This document shows, one piece after another, positions 51,899-62,263 of a stretch of 64,000 bases of DNA. The number at the start of each line of letters is the position of its first letter. The first letter of the stretch is position 1. The stretch is taken from contig NZ_JADDUE010000011.1 in the NCBI RefSeq assembly GCF_016526145.1, positions 124,001 through 188,000 of the forward strand. Reading direction: 5' to 3'. The notes beneath the pieces were generated by a model, which made no database searches, had not been told where the DNA came from, and saw nothing but the letters and a program-made list of their open reading frames with translations. The DNA comes from Saccharopolyspora galaxeae (GTDB lineage: Bacteria > Actinomycetota > Actinomycetes > Mycobacteriales > Pseudonocardiaceae). A program made the translations under genes and the position numbers.

Positions 51899-54800
51899 AT
51901 GCCGTTCGGCAAGCTGCTGTCGCTGGCCGCCGAAACCACCGGGCAGGTGGTCGACGCGGTGCGCACCCTCGGTACCGCTCCGGCGAGCCAGCGAACGTAC
52001 TCCGGTGCCGACCGCACGCACCTCGAGGTGCGCGGGCTGCACCGGCCAGGAACCGAGCAGGCCAACCGCGAGCTGCGCAACCGTCTGTCCGATTTGGACG
52101 GAGTGCGCGGGGTCGAGGTGAACGCCGTGCTCGGCCGCGTGGTCGTGCAGCACGAGCCGGAGATCGATCCCGCCGACCTCGGCGAAGTGGTCTCGCAGGT
52201 CGAGGACGAGCACGACCTCACCGAGCTCGGGCGCGCCCCCGGCGGCATGGCGCACCCCGGCGACGCGGGAGCGCTGGTTCGCGACGTGGGCGCACTGGGC
52301 ATGAGCGTGCTCGGGCTGGGCTATTCGGCGGTCGCCGGCATGCTGCCGCTGCGGCCCGCGTCACCGCTGGTGCCGACCGCGGTCTCGCTGGTCGACTCGG
52401 TTCCGTGGTTGCACAACGGGGCCGAGCGCGCGCTCGGCCGGGACGCCACCGAAACCGCGCTCACCGTCGGCGGCGCGCTCACCCAAGGGCTGTCGCAGAA
52501 TCCGCTGTCGGTGTTCACCGACCTGGCCGGCCGGTTCTGCACCTCGCGGGAGACGATCGCGCGCGGTCAGGCGTGGCGCCGTTGGGAAGAGGCCAATGCC
52601 GGTCTCCCGGGCGTGCACGAGGCGGAGGCGCTGGAACTCGAACCGCGCCCGGCCGAACTGCCGAACGGTCCGGTGGAGCACGTCTCGAACCTCTCCGGCA
52701 CCTTCGCCCTCGGCGGCTACGGCACGGTGCTGGCCGCCACCCGCAACGACCAGCGCGCGCAGGCGACGATGCTCGCCGGAGTGCCGCGACCGGCCAGAAC
52801 CGGCCGGGAGGCGTTCGCAGCGCAGCTCACCACCGCCATCTCCGAACGCGGCACGGTCGTGCTGGAGCCGCGGGCGCTGCGCCGGATGGACCGGGTGGAC
52901 ACCGTCGTGCTCGACGCGCCCGCGCTGCTGACCGGACGGCACGTGGTCGAAGAGGTACTGCCGCTGGACACCGACGCCGACCAGACGCGGCTGTTCGCCC
53001 GCGCCGGTGAACTCGTCGACCCGGAGCAGCCCAAGGCGCGGCACACCCGCGGCGCATGGTCCTGCGCCCCGCTCGGTCGGCCTTCGCTGCCGGACCGGTT
53101 GCGGGACGCGGTGCGCGAACACCGCGAGCGCGGAGCGAACTTGTTGATGCTGAGCCACGAATCGGAGCCGGTAGCGGTCGTCGTGGTCATCACCGAACTG
53201 GATCCGCTGGCAGAAGCGCTCGTGGAAGCGGGGCGTTGCGCGGGTTCGGTGGTGCTGGCGGGCATCGGCAGCCGCCTCGACCACCGGCTCGCCGTCGACG
53301 ACGCCGCGCACGGCGGCAACCGGCTCGCAGAGTCGGTGCGCAGGTTGCAGCAGGACGGGCACGTGGTGGCGCTGCTGTCCGCCCGCGGGCACACCGCGCT
53401 CGCCGCCGCCGACGTCGGCATCGGTGTCCCCGAATCCGAACGGCCCGCGCCGTGGGGCGCGGACGCGCTGTGCCCGAACCGGGCGGAGGCGCACGCGCTG
53501 CTCTCGGCGGTCACCGAGGCGCGCACCGCCAGCAAGCACGCAGCCGCGTTGTCCGTCGGCGGATCCTGCCTGGGCGTGCTGTTCGGCGCGCTCGGCCCGT
53601 CGCTGGGCGCCCCGGCGCGCGCGTCCATGCCGGTGCAGGCAGCCACGATTTTCGCGCTGGGCACCGGCACGCTCGCCGGGTTGCAGGCGGGCAACCGGCC
53701 ACCGCCGGCGCCACGGCAGCGCACCCCGTGGCACGCGCTGCCGGGCAAGGCGGTGCTGGGGATGCTGTCGAGTTCGGTCGACGGGCTCAGCTCCGTCGCG
53801 GCCCGCCGGTTGCGCCGCGGCCAGCCGCGCGAGGCGGGCCCGGAAGACACCGGCGTGCTCTCGGCGACGCTGGAAGGGCTGGTGAACCCGATGACGCCGG
53901 TGCTGTTCGCCGGCGCGGTGGTCTCCGCCGGGCTCGGATCGGTGATCGACGCGGTGCTGATCGCCGGCGTGCTCGGCGTCAGCGCGCTCGTGGACGGCGT
54001 GCAGCGGGTGGCCACCGACCGCGAGCTGGCGCGGCTGCTCGACGCCGGGCAGCTGCCCGCGCGGGTGTACCGCGACGGCGAGACGACCACCGTGCCCGCC
54101 GACCAGCTGGTGCCCGGCGACGTGGTCGAGCTGCAATCCGGCGACGGCGTGCCCGCCGACTGCCGGGTGCTGTCCGCGGAGTTCCTGGAGATCGACGAAT
54201 CCAGCCTCACCGGCGAGTCCAACCTGGTGGTCAAGACACCGGAGGCGACCACGGCGGCCGCGCTCGGCGATCGCACCAGCATGGTCTACCAGGGCACCAC
54301 CGTGGCCACCGGTACCGCCACCGCGGTCGTGGTCGCGACCGGGACCACCACCGAGATCGGCCGCACGACGCACGAGAACGGCGGCGAGGTCGGCAGCGCA
54401 GGCGGCGTGGAGGCACGGCTGGCCGAGCTGACGCAGCAGATCCTGCCGCTGTCGATCGGCGCGGGCGGCGTGCTGCTGGTGGCCGACCTGCTGCGCGGAA
54501 TCCCGCTCGCGCAGACCATCGGCCGCGCCGTCGGCCTGGCCGTGGCCGCGGTGCCGGAAGGCTTGCCGTTCGTGGCCACGCTCGCCGAACTCGCCGCTGC
54601 ACGCCGGTTGTCCCAGCGCGGGGTGCTGGTGCGCAGCCCCGCCACGATCGAAGCGCTCGGGCGGGTGGACGCGCTGTGCTTCGACAAGACCGGCACGCTC
54701 ACCCAGGGCCGGATCAGCCTCGGCCAGGTCTCGGACGGCAGGCACAGCAGCGCTCCGGACGCGCTGGACGGAACCCGGCGCCGCGTAGTCGAGATCGCGG

Positions 54801-56392
54801 TGCGGGCCAACCCGGCGCCGGATCCGGACCAGCCGCTGCCGCACCCCACCGACCGAGCGGTGCTGGAGGGTGCGGTCAACGCAGGCATCGATCCGAACGG
54901 GCGCGACGTGCTCGCGGACCTTCCGTTCGAGCCCGCCCGCAGCTACCACGCCACCCGCACGCGCGGCCGGGACGGCACCGCGCTGCACGTCAAGGGCGCG
55001 CCCGAAGTCGTGCTCGAGCGCTGCACGCGCTGGCGCTGCGCGGACGGGGACCGGCCGTTCGACGTGGCCGCACGCGCCGAAGTCGAGGACGAGATCGAAC
55101 GCCTGGCGCTGCGCGGATACCGGCTGCTCGCGGTCGCCGAGAAGTCCGAACAGGACGAATCCGGGTCCGAATTGGACGATTCCGATGTGGACGATCTGGA
55201 ACTGGTCGGACTGCTGGGACTCGCCGACCCGGTGCACCCGACCGCGGCCGAGGCGGTCGGCAGGCTGCAACGGGCGGGCGTCGGCGTCATCATGATCACC
55301 GGCGATCACCCGAGCACCGCGGAGGCGATCGCCGCCGAGCTCGGGATGCTGGGCGAGCGCTGGGTGCTCGGCGGCGGGCAGCTCGACGAGCTCGACGACG
55401 AGCAGCTCGCGGCCGCGCTGCCGCAGGTCTCGGTGTTCGCGCGGGTCAGCCCGGCGCAGAAGGCGCGGATCGTGCGGCTGCTGCGCGCCGACGGGCGCAC
55501 CGTGGCGATGACCGGGGACGGGGCCAACGACGTGCCCGCGATCAAGCTCGCGCACGTCGGCATCGCGCTGGGCTCGCGGGCCACCCCGGCGGCGCGGGAG
55601 TCCGCGGACCTGGTGGTGGCCGACGACCGGATCGAGACGATCACCGACGGCATCGTGGAAGGCCGGGGCATGTGGGCCTCGGTGCACGACGCGCTGTCGA
55701 TGCTGCTCGGCGGCAACCTCGGCGAGATCGGGTACGCGGTGGGATCGGGTTTCCTCGGCTCCGGTGCCGCGCTCAACGCGCGGCAGCTGCTGGTGGTCAA
55801 CATGCTCACCGACGTGTTGCCCGCGATCGCCATCGCGGTGCGCCCGCCGCCGCACGCGACGCCGGAGAAGCTGCTCGCCGAGGGACCGGAGGCTTCCCTG
55901 GGCAAGGCGTTGACCCGCGACGTGTACGTGCGGGCGGTGGGTACGGCGACCGCGGCCGGCTTGGCGTGGGCGCTGGCCCGCCCGGTCTCCACACCTGGGC
56001 AGGCGCAGACGACGGGGCTGGTGGCGCTGGTGTCCGCGCAGCTGGCGCAGACACTGGCGGTGCGCGGCCGCACACCGCTGGTGCTGGCCTCCGGCGCGGT
56101 TTCGCTGCTGATCCTGCTCGGGGTCGTGCAGGTGCCGGGGGTGAGCCAGTTCTTCGGCAGCAGGCCGCTGCTGCCGCACCAGTGGCTGATCGCGCTCGGG
56201 GCGGCGATGGCGAGCACCGCAGGGGTGGTGGCTTGGCAGCACTGGCCCGGGGACGACGGTGCAGACGGCGCCTCGCAGGCACCGGCGCTGCCCGGTGCGC
56301 CGTCGGAGCCCGTGGTGCAACCGGGCTCCCCGGACGAGTCTCCGCGCGTCGTGGAAGGCGTGGTGGAGCCGAGCGAACCGGCGAGGGTGTGA
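51899..56392 (+). CDS. Giant CtpI-like cation-transporting P-type ATPase
   Basis: A 1497-residue P-type ATPase, about twice the usual length. An N-terminal HMA-like fold (about 40-100) lacks a CxxC. Residues about 110-640 form a degenerate P-type module, with membrane segments and a HAD-like domain in which the phosphorylation motif reads LDAPAL (Asp339). The active module follows: TGES at 771, PEGLPF at 886 (the type II, Ca/Mg-like membrane motif), DKTGTLT with Asp929, LHVKGAPEVVLERC, MITGDHPSTAEA, and MTGDGANDVPAIKLAHVGIALG near 1205. The acidic/Pro tail is about 50 residues. The ATG has AGGAAGG. It resembles mycobacterial CtpI, and the ion is unknown. Confidence 0.9.
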   Translation: MPFGKLLSLAAETTGQVVDAVRTLGTAPASQRTYSGADRTHLEVRGLHRPGTEQANRELRNRLSDLDGVRGVEVNAVLGRVVVQHEPEIDPADLGEVVSQVEDEHDLTELGRAPGGMAHPGDAGALVRDVGALGMSVLGLGYSAVAGMLPLRPASPLVPTAVSLVDSVPWLHNGAERALGRDATETALTVGGALTQGLSQNPLSVFTDLAGRFCTSRETIARGQAWRRWEEANAGLPGVHEAEALELEPRPAELPNGPVEHVSNLSGTFALGGYGTVLAATRNDQRAQATMLAGVPRPARTGREAFAAQLTTAISERGTVVLEPRALRRMDRVDTVVLDAPALLTGRHVVEEVLPLDTDADQTRLFARAGELVDPEQPKARHTRGAWSCAPLGRPSLPDRLRDAVREHRERGANLLMLSHESEPVAVVVVITELDPLAEALVEAGRCAGSVVLAGIGSRLDHRLAVDDAAHGGNRLAESVRRLQQDGHVVALLSARGHTALAAADVGIGVPESERPAPWGADALCPNRAEAHALLSAVTEARTASKHAAALSVGGSCLGVLFGALGPSLGAPARASMPVQAATIFALGTGTLAGLQAGNRPPPAPRQRTPWHALPGKAVLGMLSSSVDGLSSVAARRLRRGQPREAGPEDTGVLSATLEGLVNPMTPVLFAGAVVSAGLGSVIDAVLIAGVLGVSALVDGVQRVATDRELARLLDAGQLPARVYRDGETTTVPADQLVPGDVVELQSGDGVPADCRVLSAEFLEIDESSLTGESNLVVKTPEATTAAALGDRTSMVYQGTTVATGTATAVVVATGTTTEIGRTTHENGGEVGSAGGVEARLAELTQQILPLSIGAGGVLLVADLLRGIPLAQTIGRAVGLAVAAVPEGLPFVATLAELAAARRLSQRGVLVRSPATIEALGRVDALCFDKTGTLTQGRISLGQVSDGRHSSAPDALDGTRRRVVEIAVRANPAPDPDQPLPHPTDRAVLEGAVNAGIDPNGRDVLADLPFEPARSYHATRTRGRDGTALHVKGAPEVVLERCTRWRCADGDRPFDVAARAEVEDEIERLALRGYRLLAVAEKSEQDESGSELDDSDVDDLELVGLLGLADPVHPTAAEAVGRLQRAGVGVIMITGDHPSTAEAIAAELGMLGERWVLGGGQLDELDDEQLAAALPQVSVFARVSPAQKARIVRLLRADGRTVAMTGDGANDVPAIKLAHVGIALGSRATPAARESADLVVADDRIETITDGIVEGRGMWASVHDALSMLLGGNLGEIGYAVGSGFLGSGAALNARQLLVVNMLTDVLPAIAIAVRPPPHATPEKLLAEGPEASLGKALTRDVYVRAVGTATAAGLAWALARPVSTPGQAQTTGLVALVSAQLAQTLAVRGRTPLVLASGAVSLLILLGVVQVPGVSQFFGSRPLLPHQWLIALGAAMASTAGVVAWQHWPGDDGADGASQAPALPGAPSEPVVQPGSPDESPRVVEGVVEPSEPARV

Positions 56393-56418
56393 GCGCGCCG
56401 ACGGCCCGCCCGGACCAG

Positions 56419-56450
56419 TGATCACCACGCCGGTGGTGGTTCGTGATCAC
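56419..56450 (+). terminator. Stem-loop flanked by GTGATCAC, after the P-type ATPase
   Basis: CCACC-GCCG-type inverted arms (ACCAC and GTGGT) lie inside two copies of GTGATCAC (56419-56426 and 56443-56450), itself palindromic. The compound structure begins 27 bases after the ATPase stop and is a plausible terminator. Confidence 0.5.
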
Positions 56451-56504
56451 CCCGGATGTGGTGCGCGCACTCGGTGCAAGAGCATCGTGCAGCGCCGCTT
56501 GCGA

Positions 56505-56551
56505 GTGAAGGACCTCTTCGCCCGGCTAGGTTGGTTGAAGGGGTTCTTCAC
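56505..56551 (+). repeat. 15-bp RNA hairpin with two G-U pairs
   Basis: GTGAAGGACCTCTTC (56505-56519) and GAAGGGGTTCTTCAC (56537-56551) pair over all 15 positions in plus-strand RNA if two G-U wobbles are allowed, around a 17-base loop. In minus-strand RNA the same positions become A-C mismatches, so the structure is selected on the plus strand. It looks like an actinobacterial intergenic palindrome of the GTGAAGG...CCTTCAC kind. Confidence 0.55.
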
Positions 56552-56648
56552 CTCGGTGCAACCGTTGCGCGGGCGGGCGTCATCGGAACGCCAGGGCCGC
56601 GGGGCTCTGCGGCCGCACCTTCACCCACGTGAGGGCGTGCTGAGCTGC

Positions 56649-56678
56649 GGTAACGACAATATTCCCGGTCGTTTTACC
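56649..56678. promoter_or_regulatory. Imperfect inverted repeat upstream of the small membrane peptide gene
   Basis: GGTAACGAC and GTCGTTTTACC are nearly complementary (a two-base insertion in the right arm) around AT-containing AATATTCCCG. In this G+C-rich genome the AT content suggests an operator or promoter for the gene at 56767. The remainder of 56393-56766 holds only the hairpins listed. Confidence 0.4.
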
Positions 56679-56766
56679 CGCTCGTCACCCGGCACCCACC
56701 TCGTCCTCACTCCGGAACGGCACCGTCGGGGCGTACGAGCTGGACACGGCAGAAAGCACGCTGACC

Positions 56767-56883
56767 ATGAACTTCCTGGCGAACCTGCTGACCGGGGTGG
56801 CCGTGGCCCTCCTGGAAGGTCTCATCGTCCACTTGGCCAAGAACGCCTTCACGCGCGTGGCCCGCTCCCGCGCGGCGGCCTGA
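56767..56883 (+). CDS. 38-residue membrane peptide
   Basis: A very short gene encoding a peptide that starts MNFLANLLTGVAVALLEGL, continues through a hydrophobic core (about residues 3-24), and ends in a basic amphipathic tail (HLAKNAFTRVARSRAAA). No strong ribosome site is seen. One membrane helix followed by a positive tail is the shape of type I toxin or regulatory membrane peptides, and also of small uncharacterised peptides in actinomycetes. Third positions are G/C-rich, which favours coding. It has its own upstream inverted repeat. The call rests on composition only. Confidence 0.5.
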   Translation: MNFLANLLTGVAVALLEGLIVHLAKNAFTRVARSRAAA

Positions 56884-56950
56884 GCGCGGCCGCACCGACC
56901 GGTCACGGCTGATCAGCACCGAGCCCGCTGCGGGCGCTGAAACCGGCGCG

Positions 56951-57910
56951 TCAGCGGGCAGATGAACCGCTCTCGGGCACCAGCGGGGTTTCCGCCTCCG
57001 CCGGCGCCGCACGTTGCGCCACGTACGCGCCGGCCAGGATCAACGCTCCCCCGGCCAGCTGCCACGGCCCGAGCCGCTCCCCGAGCAGCAGCCACGCGAG
57101 CAGCGTGGCGACCACCGGTTCCAGGAACGCCACGGCGCCTGCCACCGGCGGGGACAACCTCCGCACCGCGACGATGCCGGTGAGGTACGCCAGCACGGTG
57201 CTCACCAGGACCATCCAGGCCGCCGCCAAGGCGGCGGGCAGCGCGGCACCGGCCAGTTCGACCGACCCGGCCAGCACCGCCCAATCCATCTCCCACGGCC
57301 GCGCCAGCACGGTGACCACCGCCGCGCCGATCAGCAGCCCGTAGGAGGCAAGTGCCCGCGGGTCGATCTCGGCCGAGGAGTCCGACAACAGGAAATAAGC
57401 CGCCTGGCAGCCTGCGGCCGCGAGCGCGAGCAGCAGTCCGAGCGCGTCGAACCGCATCCCCGCGCCGATCTCGACCACGCACGCCAGCCCAGCCAGCGCG
57501 AGCCCGATACCGCCCGCGGCCCGCCGGGTCACCGGGCGCCGCCGCACGAACCGGATCCAGCCGAGCACCAGCACCGGCCCGAGGAACTCGACCAGCAGCG
57601 CCACCGCGACCGGGATCGAGGCGATGGCCGCGAAGTAGCTCGTCTGCACCCCGGCGATGGCGAACAGGCCGTACCCGAGCAGCAGCCACGGTGCGCGCCG
57701 CAGCGCGGACACGTGCCGGAACGCGAACGGCAGCATCAGCAGCGCTCCGCCCGCGAGCCGGATCCAGGCCACTTGCAGCGGGGTGAAACCCGCGGTGATC
57801 AGCGGTTTCGCGAACGGTCCCGAACCGCCGAAGCAGAACGCGGACGCGACCGCGGCGAGCAGCCCGGCGGAACCGGCGTGCTGGGTGAAGCTGCGCATCC
57901 GAGCATCCAA
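56951..57910 (-). CDS. EamA/DMT-family transporter
   Basis: A 319-residue protein with ten hydrophobic segments in two repeated EamA halves. It shows SAFCFGGSGPFAKPLITAGFTPLQVAWIRLAGGALLMLP at the start of half one, ASIPVAVALLVEFLGPVLV at its end, and AVAFLEPVVATLLAWLLLGERLGPWQLAGGALILAG closing half two. It probably effluxes amino acids or metabolites, with no specificity signal. ATG 57910 is used, and ATG 57898 is possible. Its stop converges on the small peptide gene. Confidence 0.9.
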   Translation of the reverse strand: MDARMRSFTQHAGSAGLLAAVASAFCFGGSGPFAKPLITAGFTPLQVAWIRLAGGALLMLPFAFRHVSALRRAPWLLLGYGLFAIAGVQTSYFAAIASIPVAVALLVEFLGPVLVLGWIRFVRRRPVTRRAAGGIGLALAGLACVVEIGAGMRFDALGLLLALAAAGCQAAYFLLSDSSAEIDPRALASYGLLIGAAVVTVLARPWEMDWAVLAGSVELAGAALPAALAAAWMVLVSTVLAYLTGIVAVRRLSPPVAGAVAFLEPVVATLLAWLLLGERLGPWQLAGGALILAGAYVAQRAAPAEAETPLVPESGSSAR

Positions 57911-57958
57911 ACACGCGGTCCCGGGACCGTTTCGGGGTTTTCCGCGTTCGCTGCCGCC

Positions 57959-58900
57959 TCAGTCGCCTGCCCGGCCGGGTTCGGGCGCGGTCTCGCGGGC
58001 GTCGAGCACGCGGCCGATGCAGAAGTCGTAGATCAGCGCCCCGGCGACGCCGCCGATCAGCGGCCCGGCGATCGGAATCCAGAAGTACCAGGAGAACGAC
58101 TCGTAGCTGCCGGGCAGCGCGAGATCACCCCAGCCGGTCAGGAACGTCCACAACCGCGGGCCGAAATCGCGGGCGGGGTTGATCGCGTAGCCGGCGTTCA
58201 CGCCGAACGACATTCCGATGACGGTGACGACCATGCCGATCAGGAATGGCCCCATGTTCCCCAGCGGCGCGGAGTTGCGCTTGTCGATGAGCGCGAAGAT
58301 CAGTCCCACCAGAATCGCCGTGCCGATGATCTGGTCCAGCAGCGGCCCCCACCACGAGGAACCGAAGTACTCGGCGGGGAAAGTCGCGAAAATGGCGAAC
58401 GTGTCCAGTGACTGCTCGCGCGGCAGGCCCTCCTTGGCGTTGAACGCGTCGATGGCCCAGCTGTAGGAGGCGTAGACGAGCGCGGCGGCGAGGAAAGCTC
58501 CGACCAGCTGCGCGACCCAGTACGGAACCACCTTGCGCCAGGGGAAGCCGCGCCGTGCGGCGAAGGCCAGGGTGACGGCCGGGTTGATGTGCGCGCCGCT
58601 GACGCCCCCGGCGACGTAGACGCCGAAGACCACGCCGAAACCCCAGCCCCACGCGACGATCAGCCAGTTCGCGGCGCCGAAGGCGTCCGCTTGCCTGCCG
58701 GAGCCGGGCAGCCCGGCAACGGCCACCGCCACCGCGCCGCACCCCAGCAGGATCAGCACGAAAGTCCCGAGGAACTCGGCGAGCAATTCGCCGCTGAGCC
58801 CGGAACCGTATCCGCGGCGCCGGTTTTCCGAACCGCCGCGCGCCGATCGGCCGCTTTCCGAACCGCTTTCGGATACCGAGTCGTCCGCCCGCTCAGCCAT
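57959..58900 (-). CDS. Aquaglyceroporin / MIP channel protein
   Basis: A 313-residue six-helix channel. The first half has SGAHINPAVTLAFAA and the second GYAINPARDFGPRLWTF. The Asp after NPAR and the overall length are of the GlpF (glycerol-conducting) type. About 30 Ser/Arg-rich residues precede helix 1 (LLAEFLGTFVLILLGCG). The ATG has GGGGGA just upstream. The gene lies about 60 bases from the EamA transporter on the same strand. Glycerol uptake could feed the glycerol-dehydrogenase-like enzyme at 9008, but there is no linkage. Confidence 0.92.
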   Translation of the reverse strand: MAERADDSVSESGSESGRSARGGSENRRRGYGSGLSGELLAEFLGTFVLILLGCGAVAVAVAGLPGSGRQADAFGAANWLIVAWGWGFGVVFGVYVAGGVSGAHINPAVTLAFAARRGFPWRKVVPYWVAQLVGAFLAAALVYASYSWAIDAFNAKEGLPREQSLDTFAIFATFPAEYFGSSWWGPLLDQIIGTAILVGLIFALIDKRNSAPLGNMGPFLIGMVVTVIGMSFGVNAGYAINPARDFGPRLWTFLTGWGDLALPGSYESFSWYFWIPIAGPLIGGVAGALIYDFCIGRVLDARETAPEPGRAGD

Positions 58901-59346
58901 TCCGTCCCCCTAGCCCGGGCGCGGAGTTCGTCGGCATCCGCAGGTCGGGCAGATCTTTTCGGCCGCTGGTCCCGCCGGGATTGTAGGTCGCTGCGGATTC
59001 CTCCGCCGGGTTCCGCGAACGGGCGCCGCGGGAATTCGCCGTGATCGAGCTTCGGAAGCAGTTGTGCGATCAGGACCGCGTCCTCCCGCGGTGGTCCCGG
59101 CGCGCGGGCTCCGGTGCACCCGCCCGCTGCTCCCGGTGCCGCAGGTCACACCTGCGAAAACGGCGGGTATTTGCGCACCCGGCACATCGCCGCGATCTTC
59201 CGCGACCCGGTCTTGAAGCCATTTACAGGACAAGCGTACTGTTACTGGCACGCGACCCGAGGGGCTGCGCGCACGCTCGGCCGACGTGCGCGAGACTCCC
59301 GGTCGTTCCCGAACTGACTTGCGCCCGTCGCGACATGGAGTTGAAC
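58901..59346. other. Divergent upstream region of aconitase
   Basis: A 446-base gap between the aquaporin and acnA starts with no gene that I can support. It holds the acnA promoter and the AcnR-type site listed below. The segment 59160-59250 is distinctly AT-richer than its surroundings, as expected for a promoter. Confidence 0.7.
59213..59242 (+). promoter_or_regulatory. acnA promoter with AcnR-type operator
   Basis: TTGAAG (59213-59218) and TACTGT (59237-59242) are spaced by 18 bases. Over the spacer and -10 lies CAGGAC-AAG-CGTACTG (59226-59241). This fits the consensus CAGNAC-N3-CGTACTG that I recall for AcnR, the TetR-type aconitase repressor of corynebacteria. Overlap with the -10 fits repression. 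Confidence 0.7.
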
Positions 59347-62157
<2,811 letters not shown>

Positions 62158-62187
62158 AGGCACCTGCCGATCCGGCAGGTAACGTAC

Positions 62188-62224
62188 GACGGCCCCGGTG
62201 CGCCACAAGCGCGCCGGGGCCGTC
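62188..62224. terminator. Bidirectional hairpin after acnA
   Basis: An 11-bp perfect stem (GACGGCCCCGG arm) with a GCGC-rich loop, 31 bases after the acnA stop and between the stops of the convergent acnA and LCP genes. Confidence 0.8.
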
Positions 62225-62263
62225 TTGCGCCGTGCCGCGGTCCGGCTTCGTGCGTCGGGGCGG

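Noticed and set aside
52361-56428. Long antisense open frame opposite the P-type ATPase
   Set aside because: The sense strand has clear DKTGT, TGES and GDGAND motifs. The antisense is an artefact of G+C-rich third positions, with composition typical of shadow frames.
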